This document shows, in pieces, positions 4,695 through 10,422 of a stretch of DNA of 11,082 bases (its first letter is position 1; each line of letters opens with the position of its first letter). The position numbers and the translations under genes are program-made. The stretch is from the NCBI GenBank assembly GCA_030446945.1, contig JAUJMI010000080.1, positions 1 through 11,082 on the forward strand, read 5' to 3'. The DNA comes from Longimicrobium sp. (lineage in GTDB: Bacteria; Gemmatimonadota; Gemmatimonadetes; Longimicrobiales; Longimicrobiaceae). Below the pieces are notes generated by a model that saw nothing but the letters and a program-made list of their open reading frames with translations, was not told the origin of the DNA and ran no database searches.

Positions 4695-6503
4695 ATGGCT
4701 TCGTTCAACGACCTCGGGCTTCGCGAGCCGCTCCTCGCGGCCCTGGAGGAAGGCGGCTTCGAGCGCGCCACCGCCCTCCAGCAGGCCGCCATCCCCGTGC
4801 TGCGGCGCGAGGGGAACCTGGTGGCGCGCGCCGGGAGCGGCGCCGGCAAGACGCTGGCCTACGGGCTGGGCGTGCTGGACCGCATCGAAGCGCGCGAGGA
4901 CGCGGGCGATGAGGCTGGGGACGAGGGGGAAGCGGACGCCAGCAGCACGCGCGTGCTGGTGCTGGCCGCCACGCCGGAGCACGCCGAGCGCGCCACCCTG
5001 GAGCTGGTGCCGCTGGCGCAGGCCGTGGGGCTCACGGTGACGGCGTCGGGCCGCGGCTGGGGCACCGCCGCGGGCGAGGCGGACATCCTGGTCGCCACGC
5101 CGGCCGAGGTGCTGGAAGCGGTGCGCACTTCCGGAGTCAAGCTGGAGTCGCTGGAGGCGATCGTGGTGGACGGCGCGTCGGAGATCGAGGCGATGGGCGG
5201 GTGGGAGGCGGCGGAGACGCTCTTCGACCACGCCCCGCGCGGCGCCCAGCGCATCCTCTTCAGCGCCGAGATGACGCCGGGGGTGGAAGACATGGTGGAC
5301 CGGCGCATCAAGCGCGCCCTCCGCTACCCGCCCACCCCCGCCGATCCCGTGTCGGCGGAGCCGCAGGCCGCCACGGGCGTCTTCGGCTACGTGATCGTCT
5401 CGGAGCGCGAGAAGCTGGAGACGGTGGCGCGCCTTCTGGGCGGCGACCGCGACGGCGACGCGCCCCCGGTGCTGGTGTGCCGCAGCGAGGAGCGCGCCGC
5501 GCAGGTGGCCGAGGCGCTCGCGCTGCGCGGCTTCATCGCGGGCGAGGCGGGCGACGATGACGTGGACGTGGCGGTCCTCTCCTCGGGCGCCGGCCCGGAA
5601 GAGATCACCGGGGCCCTGGGCGACACCCCGGCGACCGTGGTCTCCTTCGACGTCCCGGCCGACGAGGCGACGCTTCGGGCGCTGCACGGCGGAGAGATGA
5701 CCGGCTTCGTCCTCCTCCTGCCGCGCGAGCTGGCGCACCTGCGGCAGATCGCCCAGCGCGCGCTGCTGGACCCGCGCCCGGCCGGCATCACCGGCGAGGA
5801 GCCCGCGGGGCGCGACGATGTGCGCGCCTTCCGCGACACCATCCGCCGCGCCATCCGCGACGAAGACATCTCCGCGCAGATGCTGGTGCTGGAGCCGCTC
5901 TTCGAGGACTTCACCCCGGCCGAGGTGGCTGCCGGGGTGGCCGCGCTGCTGCGGCGCAAGGCTCCGCCGGCGGAGCAGGCCGCGCCCGCGGTCACGCGCG
6001 ACGCCCCCCGCGCCCGCCCCGCCGCCGCCGCGGCGCCCGAGCGCAGCACCGCCGGCAACGCGGTAGCGGCGTACGCGCGCCTCTTCGTCAGCATCGGCGA
6101 GCGCGACGGCGTGCGCGCGGGCGACCTGGTGGGCACCATCGCCGGCGAGACGGACATCCCCGGCTCGCAGATCGGCAAGGTGGACATCCGCGACACCTTT
6201 TCGATCGTCGAGGTCCCGGCCGAGCTGGCGGAGCGGGTGATCGGGGCGCTCAACGGCACCACCATCAAGGGCCGCTCGGTGCGCGCGGACCACGACCGCG
6301 GCAGCACGCGCAAGCCGGGCGCGGGCGGCCCGCGCGGCGCCGGGGGTCCACGCCGTGAGGGTGGCTTCGGTCCCCGCCGCGAGGACCGCGGTCCGCGCCG
6401 CGAGGGCGGCTTCCGCGACCGCGAGGGCGGCCCCCCGCGCGACCGCGGCGGCGACGGCGGGTTCCGCCGCCCGCCCAATCGCCGGCCGGGGCGCGACGAG
6501 TAG
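4695..6503 (+). CDS. Degenerate DEAD-box-like protein with DbpA-type RNA-binding domain and RGG-like tail
   Basis: A 602-residue protein with DEAD-box architecture but lost catalytic motifs. The Q-motif region is FNDLGLREPLLAALEEGGF then TALQQAAIPVL (4-36). Walker A is AGSGAGKT (46-53). At motif II, DEAD is DGAS (159-162), so the catalytic Glu is Gly. At motif III, SAT is SAE (190-192). Motif IV survives as PVLVCRSEERAAQ (258-270). The motif V region is shortened. Where HRxGRxGR belongs it reads HGGEMTGF (331-338), without either arginine. A helical linker (about 376-422) leads to a well-preserved DbpA-type RNA-binding domain (ARLFVSIGERDGVRAGDLVG to LNGTTIKGRSVRADHD, 461-535). The basic tail (536-602) is rich in RRE/GGF/RGG. 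It may bind nucleotide and RNA without unwinding, perhaps as an RNA chaperone or ribosome-assembly scaffold (inference). The start fits domain homology; an ATG at 4635 would add 20 unlikely residues. The ribosome binding site is weak. Confidence 0.88.
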   Translation: MASFNDLGLREPLLAALEEGGFERATALQQAAIPVLRREGNLVARAGSGAGKTLAYGLGVLDRIEAREDAGDEAGDEGEADASSTRVLVLAATPEHAERATLELVPLAQAVGLTVTASGRGWGTAAGEADILVATPAEVLEAVRTSGVKLESLEAIVVDGASEIEAMGGWEAAETLFDHAPRGAQRILFSAEMTPGVEDMVDRRIKRALRYPPTPADPVSAEPQAATGVFGYVIVSEREKLETVARLLGGDRDGDAPPVLVCRSEERAAQVAEALALRGFIAGEAGDDDVDVAVLSSGAGPEEITGALGDTPATVVSFDVPADEATLRALHGGEMTGFVLLLPRELAHLRQIAQRALLDPRPAGITGEEPAGRDDVRAFRDTIRRAIRDEDISAQMLVLEPLFEDFTPAEVAAGVAALLRRKAPPAEQAAPAVTRDAPRARPAAAAAPERSTAGNAVAAYARLFVSIGERDGVRAGDLVGTIAGETDIPGSQIGKVDIRDTFSIVEVPAELAERVIGALNGTTIKGRSVRADHDRGSTRKPGAGGPRGAGGPRREGGFGPRREDRGPRREGGFRDREGGPPRDRGGDGGFRRPPNRRPGRDE

Positions 6504-6506
6504 CAA

Positions 6507-6575
6507 GGGCCCCCACCCCGCTCGTCACCTCGCTGCCCCTCCCCCGATCACCACCCGGGGGGAGGGGCGTTGTGC
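6507..6575 (+). repeat. 3'-end hairpin repeat, copy C (likely terminator of the DEAD-box-like gene)
   Basis: A diverged copy of the 2700/6736 element in opposite orientation. It has the shared flank CCCCGCTCGTCACCTCGCTG (6516-6535), then the stem GCCCCTCCCCC (6535-6545) with GGGGGAGGGGC (6558-6568). The stem begins 31 bases after the + strand stop codon. The inner part of the longer copies is missing. A moderately T-rich GTTGTGCGTGTGCTGG follows. Probably acts as the transcription terminator. Confidence 0.6.
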
Positions 6576-6735
6576 GTGTGCTGGTGCGCAGGGCGTGCAT
6601 CGGCGCGGGGGCGGGCACGGACAGCCAAGTGGGGCGGCCCCTACGAGGTTTGGGTGCGTGGGGCGGGGGTCGAGGTGGGCGGAGGGCGGGCGCGATGAGT
6701 CGCGCCCCTACAAGGCGGGGTGCGTCGGACAAGGG
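6576..6735. other. Intergenic repeat tract without a gene
   Basis: No supportable coding region. It holds GGGGCGGCCCCTACGAGG (6634-6651) and the hairpin GGGCGCGA-tgag-TCGCGCCC (6688-6707) followed by CTACAAGG. That hairpin is another copy of the GGGCGCGATGAAATCGCGCCC palindrome at 2652-2672. In both places it is followed within 35-50 bases by the longer GCCCCCTCTC hairpin, so the two modules travel together. Confidence 0.65.
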
Positions 6736-6828
6736 GTTCCGCCCCCTCTCTCGATAACGGCGAGGGCGCAGCCTCTCCTGTTATCGGGAGAGGGGGCAGC
6801 GAGGAACGAGCGGGGGTGAGGGCCTACC
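6736..6828 (-). repeat. 3'-end hairpin repeat, copy B (likely terminator of the Smr gene)
   Basis: An 18-base inverted repeat with one G-T pair: GCCCCCTCTCTCGATAAC (6741-6758) and GTTATCGGGAGAGGGGGC (6780-6797), enclosing GAGGGCGCAGCCTC. The sequence and the flank toward the gene (CGCTCGTTCCTCGCTG on the - strand) closely match copy A. Reading on the - strand it lies 63 bases after the Smr gene stop, the same orientation to its gene as copies A and C. Confidence 0.7.
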
Positions 6829-6860
6829 GCCCCCGCCTTGCGCTCGGCCCCGCCGAGCCA

Positions 6861-7346
6861 CTAATCTTCGCCCCCTGAGTCCTCCCGTGACAGTCGTTGG
6901 ATCTCCGCGTCGAGCAACGCCGGTGTAGGCGCGATCCCCAGCTCCCAGAGCGCTTCCTCGGCGCGGCGCAGGAGCTCGGGGGCGGAGCCGCGCAGCCGTT
7001 TCGCGACGCGCTCCTCGGCGAGGGTGCGCGGCGCTGGGACCGGGCGGGTGAGCTCCACCTGGAAGCCGCCGCCGCCGGGGAGGAGCGCGAAGCCCTCCAC
7101 CACGCTCCCGCGCAGCTCCGCCAGCAGGTGCTCCACTTCGCCCAGGAGCACGGGTGGGCCCGGGGAGCGGTTGCCTCGCCCCGTGATCACCACGACGGTG
7201 CGCACGCGCTCGGCGTGGCGCGCGCGGAGCCAGGCGCCGGCACGCAGGCGCGCGGCGTCGCCGGTGAGGCCGTGCAGGTCCAGCAGCGGGTGGAGCGAGC
7301 CCCACTGCGGGGCGCGGCGCTCCCCGCGGGGCGGCTTGCGGGGCAT
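6861..7346 (-). CDS. Stand-alone Smr-domain protein
   Basis: A 161-residue protein with a Smr (small MutS-related) domain, found alone or at the end of MutS2 and generally a nucleic-acid endonuclease or binding module. Visible are LLDLHGLTGDAARLRAGAWL (21-40), with the hallmark LDLHG at 22-26; VVVITGRGNRS (51-61), matching the TGxGxxS loop with Arg in place of the usual Lys; and PGGGGFQVEL (90-99), the closing strand. A C-terminal helical region (about 107-153, ELLRRAEEALWELGI) is extra to the minimal domain. The ATG at 7346 has GGAG nine bases upstream. A longer in-frame start at 7382 falls inside the HU terminator hairpin and is rejected. It follows the HU gene on the same strand beyond that terminator. 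The target (DNA junctions or mRNA) cannot be predicted. Confidence 0.85.
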   Translation of the reverse strand: MPRKPPRGERRAPQWGSLHPLLDLHGLTGDAARLRAGAWLRARHAERVRTVVVITGRGNRSPGPPVLLGEVEHLLAELRGSVVEGFALLPGGGGFQVELTRPVPAPRTLAEERVAKRLRGSAPELLRRAEEALWELGIAPTPALLDAEIQRLSREDSGGED

Positions 7347-7373
7347 TTGGGGGAGCTCCGGGGCGGAAACGAA

Positions 7374-7402
7374 GGGAGCCACGGCACCCTGCCGTGGCTC
7401 CC
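7374..7402 (-). terminator. Intrinsic terminator of the HU gene
   Basis: A perfect 13-base stem, GGGAGCCACGGCA (7374-7386) and TGCCGTGGCTCCC (7390-7402), with a three-base loop. It starts 22 bases after the HU stop on the - strand. The strand then reads TTCGTTTCC, a short U-rich run. This is the clearest rho-independent terminator in the window. It separates HU expression from the Smr gene downstream, though partial read-through is possible. Confidence 0.85.
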
Positions 7403-7424
7403 TCGCGACGCGGTCCGGGTGGGC

Positions 7425-7712
7425 TCAGGCGCCCAGGCGGTCCTTGAGGCCCTTCCCCGCGCGGAAGGCGGCGCTGGTGGAGGCGGCGATCTGGATCTCC
7501 TTGCCGGTGCGCGGGTTGCGGCCCGTGCGCGCCTCGCGCTTCTTGGTCTCGAAGCTGCCGAAGCCGGTGATCGTGATCTTCTCCCCGTTCCGCAGCGCCT
7601 CGGTGATGATCCCGTCGTCCACCGAGAAGAGCGCGTCGACCACCTTGGTCGCTTCGGTACGCGGGATGTCGGCGCGGCTGCTCAGCTGCTGGATCATTTC
7701 GGACTTGTTCAC
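7425..7712 (-). CDS. HU-family nucleoid DNA-binding protein
   Basis: A 95-residue histone-like protein of standard HU length. It starts with GTG (VNKSEMIQQLSSRADI), preceded by AGGAG seven bases upstream; the internal ATG six codons on would delete part of helix 1. Family hallmarks are the N-terminal helix pair (3-38), GEKITITGFGSFETKKREAR (43-62) and the beta-arm tip GRNPRTGKEI (64-73). The arm carries the proline that intercalates into bent DNA, and the protein ends with AFRAGKGLKDRL (82-93). HU dimers bend and compact DNA with little sequence preference and assist replication, recombination and transcription. It is likely highly expressed from the strong promoter at 7775-7803 and ends at a strong terminator. 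Whether it is the HupA/HupB type or a paralogue cannot be told here. Confidence 0.95.
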   Translation of the reverse strand: MNKSEMIQQLSSRADIPRTEATKVVDALFSVDDGIITEALRNGEKITITGFGSFETKKREARTGRNPRTGKEIQIAASTSAAFRAGKGLKDRLGA

Positions 7713-7774
7713 CCGGGTGCTCCTGTGATTGAGGTGAGAACCGGCGAGCTGGTCTACGCCGCCGGACGGCCCCA

Positions 7775-7803
7775 AGAGTAGGACCCCGTCCCGTCCACGT
7801 CAA
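7775..7803 (-). promoter_or_regulatory. Probable promoter of the HU gene
   Basis: On the - strand, TTGACG (complement of 7798-7803) is followed after exactly 17 bases by TACTCT (complement of 7775-7780), a TAnnnT-type -10 box. Transcription would begin near 7768, giving a leader of roughly 55 bases before the GTG at 7712. The -35 box lies only 11 bases from the divergent histidine-kinase start at 7815, so the two genes share this control region. Confidence 0.6.
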
Positions 7804-7814
7804 GAGAGATTCCC

Positions 7815-9176
7815 GTGCCCGAATCCCCAGTCGCTACGCCAATCCCGGTGGGGGAAGCCTCCCCGCGGGAGCTGCAGGCCGCGTACGACATCGCCCACGC
7901 CTTCCTCACGGCGAGCTCGCCGGACGAGGTGTACGAGCTGGCGCTGGAGCGCGTCTCGCCGCTGGTGGGCGCCGCCTTCGCCAGCGTCTTCGTGCGCGAC
8001 ACGCCCGACGAGCTGCGCCTGGCCGCGCAGTGGAACTGGCCCGCTCAGTACGCCGGCCACCTGGACCAGCTGCGGGTGCGGGTGGGGAATGGGCCCACCG
8101 GGCGGGCCGTGGCCGAGAACCGGGTGGTGGAGGTGTTCGACGTCCAGAGCGACCCGCTGCTGGAGGACTGGTGGGAGGTGGCGCGGGAGCTCGACTTCAC
8201 CGCCTCCGTCTCCCTTCCGCTGGTGACGGGCGCCGCGCCGGAAGGGGCGATCACCTTCTACTTCCGTACCTCGGACACGCTGCGCGAGACCGACCGCTCC
8301 CTCCTGCGGCTGGTGGCGGACCAGCTCTCGGCCACGGCGGAGAAGGCGCACCTGATCGCCGACCTTACCGACGCCAACCGCCGCCTGCGCCAGCAGAACG
8401 TGGAGCTGGAGGCGCGCTACCGCGAGGCGGAGGAGGCGCGGCGGCTCAAGGGCGAGTTCATGGCCAACATTTCCCACGAGCTGCGCACCCCGCTCACCGC
8501 CATCCTGGGCTACACCTACCTCCTGCGCGAGGGGATCAGCGGCGAGCTGTGCGAGGAGCAGCGCACCTCGGTGGACAAGATCGAGGAATCCGGCACCGAG
8601 CTGCTGGGGCTGATCAACGACCTCCTCGACCTCACGCACCTCCAGCTCGGCCGCCTCCCCGTGCAGGCGGAGACGACCGACGCGGTGGCGCTCCTGCACG
8701 GCATCCAGGGGAACGTCTCGCCCGATCCCGCCGCGGGGGTGGAGGTGATCTACGACGTCCCCGACGTGTCCGTTCCGGTGCGCACCGATCCGTCGCTGGT
8801 GCTGCGCATCCTGCGGCACCTGGTCTCCAACGCCTTCAAGTTCACGCCGTCCGGCCGGGTGACGCTGCGGGTGCGGATGGTGGCCGGGTCGCCTTGGACG
8901 GAGGAGGCGCAGGCCGGCGGCGGCACGCGCAACCGCGTGGTATGGGAGGTGGAGGACACGGGGATCGGCATCGATTCGGCGCAGCTGGAGCGCATCTTCG
9001 ACGAATTCCGCCAGGTGGACGGCTCGCCCACGCGGCGCTACGGCGGCACGGGGATCGGCCTGGCGCTCTCGCGGCAGCTCGCGCGGCGGCTGGGCGGCGA
9101 CATCGGGGTGCGTTCCACGCTCGGGCAGGGCTCCGTCTTCTCCCTATCGGTGCCCGCGGGCTTGCAGGGCGCGTGA
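7815..9176 (+). CDS. GAF-domain sensor histidine kinase (no transmembrane segment)
   Basis: A 453-residue soluble histidine kinase beginning with GTG, with a purine-rich AAGAGAG upstream. The N-terminal GAF domain spans about 20-176 (ELQAAYDIAHAFLTASSPDEVY, ASVFVRDTPDELRLAA, GNGPTGRAVAENRVVEV, ASVSLPLVTG), probably binding a small molecule or cofactor. A coiled-coil linker (177-213) leads to the HisKA dimerisation helix with the H-box FMANISHELRTPL, phosphoacceptor His221. The ATP-binding domain has the N-box HLVSNAFKFTP (335-345), G1 DTGIGI (381-386), F-box IFDEFRQVDGS (394-404) and G2 GGTGIGLALS (410-419). All catalytic residues are present. No receiver domain or response regulator lies in the window, so the partner is elsewhere. 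The stop overlaps the next gene's start (GTGA), implying translational coupling to the SerB-like phosphatase. Confidence 0.93.
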   Translation: MPESPVATPIPVGEASPRELQAAYDIAHAFLTASSPDEVYELALERVSPLVGAAFASVFVRDTPDELRLAAQWNWPAQYAGHLDQLRVRVGNGPTGRAVAENRVVEVFDVQSDPLLEDWWEVARELDFTASVSLPLVTGAAPEGAITFYFRTSDTLRETDRSLLRLVADQLSATAEKAHLIADLTDANRRLRQQNVELEARYREAEEARRLKGEFMANISHELRTPLTAILGYTYLLREGISGELCEEQRTSVDKIEESGTELLGLINDLLDLTHLQLGRLPVQAETTDAVALLHGIQGNVSPDPAAGVEVIYDVPDVSVPVRTDPSLVLRILRHLVSNAFKFTPSGRVTLRVRMVAGSPWTEEAQAGGGTRNRVVWEVEDTGIGIDSAQLERIFDEFRQVDGSPTRRYGGTGIGLALSRQLARRLGGDIGVRSTLGQGSVFSLSVPAGLQGA

Positions 9177-9997
9177 GCTTCGCCACTATCGTATTCGACT
9201 GCGACTCCACGCTGGCGCGCGTGGAGGGGATCGACGAGCTTGCCGGCCCCCACGCCGATGAGATCCGCGCGCTCACCGACCGGGCGATGGAGGGCACTCT
9301 CGCGCTGGAAGAGGTGTACGGGCGCCGCCTCGACATCATCCGCCCGACGCGCGCGCGGGTGGAGGCGTTGGGGCACGAATACGTGGCCGCGCTGGTGCCC
9401 GACGCGCGCGAGAGTGTGGCCGCGCTCCGCTTTCTCGGCAAAACGGTGCGCGTCGTCTCGGGCGGCCTCCTCCCGGCCGTGCTGGCCGTGGCGGCCGAGC
9501 TGGGCGTGGCCGAGGATGACGTGCGCGCGGTCGCGATCCGCTTCGACGGCGCGGGCGAGTACGCCGGCTTCGACGCATCGCCGCTGGCGCGCAGCGGGGG
9601 GAAGGAGGCCGTGCTGCGCGCGTGGTCCCTTCCCCGCCCCGCGCTTATGGTGGGCGACGGCGCCACCGACCTGGAGGCGCGCCCCGCGGTGGACGCTTTC
9701 GCCGCCTACATGGGGGTCGCGTTCCGCGAAACCGTGGCCGCCCGCGCCGACTTCGTCCTGCGCGACCCGAGCCTCGCCCCCATCCTCTCCCTGGCCGCGG
9801 ACGACGCCGACCGCGCGCGCCTCGCCGGATCTCCCTTTGCCGCGCTGCTGGAGCGCGGCGACCGGCTCCTGCGCGCTGATACTGCAATCACACACAAAGA
9901 CACTGAGCCACAGAGAGAACAGCAGAGAACAACCACTTCTGAACGGAGCGCCCACACCCAGCCCCGCGGCTCGGGACAGTCCCGGGGCACGGAGTGA
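9173..9997 (+). CDS. serB: SerB-like HAD phosphatase (probable phosphoserine phosphatase) with repeat-encoded C-terminal tail
   Basis: A 274-residue HAD-superfamily hydrolase starting at the GTG that overlaps the kinase stop. Motif I is FDCDST (8-13), with nucleophile Asp9 and acid/base Asp11. Motif II is VVSGG (94-98, Ser96). Motif III is Lys144 in SGGKEAVL. Motif IV is GDGATDLEA (161-169). Glu18/Glu22 fall in the cap region used for phosphoserine recognition. This set is typical of SerB, which makes L-serine from O-phosphoserine. The enzyme core ends around residue 234 (LLERGDRLLR). The last 39-40 residues (ADTAITHKDTEPQREQ onward) are low-complexity, and the nucleotides encoding most of them belong to the left arm of the inverted repeat at 9909-10011, whose sequence also supplies the TGA stop. 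The tail is therefore probably a recent, non-functional extension. The downstream aminotransferase suggests serine metabolism. Confidence 0.85.
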   Translation: MSFATIVFDCDSTLARVEGIDELAGPHADEIRALTDRAMEGTLALEEVYGRRLDIIRPTRARVEALGHEYVAALVPDARESVAALRFLGKTVRVVSGGLLPAVLAVAAELGVAEDDVRAVAIRFDGAGEYAGFDASPLARSGGKEAVLRAWSLPRPALMVGDGATDLEARPAVDAFAAYMGVAFRETVAARADFVLRDPSLAPILSLAADDADRARLAGSPFAALLERGDRLLRADTAITHKDTEPQREQQRTTTSERSAHTQPRGSGQSRGTE

Positions 9998-10273
9998 AGG
10001 AGACGGGCTCTGCCGCGTACACCGCGCCCTCCAATGTTCCTGATCAGTGCGCGGCGCTCGCCCAGCCGCCGGAACCCAGGCCGGGGTGCAGCAACGGTGC
10101 GGAGCAGCCGTCCCCTCGATCCCCAAAGCACGGCCGACCGAACACGGGATGGATCCCAAAGCGCAGGAGAGCCCGTCTCCTTCACTCCGCGCCAAAGTTC
10201 CGGGCGATGGCGGGTGCCGAGCGGCGCTTCGTTCAGGAAGTGTTTTTCTCCGGGGCTTGCAGTTCCCTCTGTG
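9909..10273. repeat. Large imperfect inverted-repeat element overlapping the 3' end of serB
   Basis: Arms 9909-10011 and 10168-10273 share, in mirrored order, three blocks. CACAGAGAGAAC (9909-9920) matches the complement of 10262-10273 at 11 of 12 bases. CACTTCTGAACGGAGCGCC (9934-9952) matches the complement of 10223-10242 with one gap and one mismatch. The inner block 9986-10011 (containing GGAGTGAAGGAGACGGGCTC) matches the complement of 10168-10193 at 25 of 26 bases, 22 in an unbroken run. A 156-base centre (10012-10167) carries no gene. The structure is like a MITE or two head-on copies of a dispersed intergenic repeat. No transposase and no obvious target duplication are seen. Confidence 0.75.
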
Positions 10274-10422
10274 CCCTGCGGGTGATGCTGTTGCTTTTCT
10301 ATCCTGCGTCTCTGCGCCTCTGCGTGAGACCCGCCGTTCCCCGTGCCTTCCTCTTGCGGATCGCCGCCTCACGCTCGACCTTCCCCGCCTTCGCGTCCCG
10401 CACCCCCAGTCTTCACGAGCGA
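10274..10422. other. Intergenic spacer before the class V aminotransferase
   Basis: No gene is seen. Outside the right repeat arm is a pyrimidine-rich periodic tract, TGCGTCTCTGCGCCTCTGCG (10305-10324), continuing TGAG. It resembles, in complement, the CACAAAGACACTGAGCCACAG tract left of and within the left arm (about 9890-9911), so it may be a further eroded part of the inverted repeat. The remaining 80 or so bases are GC-rich with no clear promoter or Shine-Dalgarno ahead of the ATG at 10423. Confidence 0.5.

Noticed and set aside
4550..4849. A 100-residue N-terminal extension of the CoA-transferase
   Set aside because: It is antisense to the start of the DEAD-box-like gene and has no family similarity before MPDPSLP.
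2796..6506. A continuous 1236-codon open frame on the - strand
   Set aside because: Only its last 173 codons (2796-3317) look like a protein. The rest is antisense or out of frame to the CoA-transferase and the DEAD-box-like gene and has His/Arg/Ala-rich composition typical of GC-rich shadow frames.
7347..7382. A longer start for the Smr protein at 7382
   Set aside because: It lies within the perfect terminator hairpin of the HU gene. The ATG at 7346 has a GGAG ribosome binding site.
9909..10273. Insertion sequence with terminal inverted repeats
   Set aside because: The 156-base centre encodes no transposase and no clear target duplication was found, so it is listed as a repeat element rather than an IS.
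9038..10372. A 444-codon - strand frame opposite serB and the inverted repeat
   Set aside because: Arg/Gly/His-rich shadow of serB joined to repeat sequence, with no recognisable domain.
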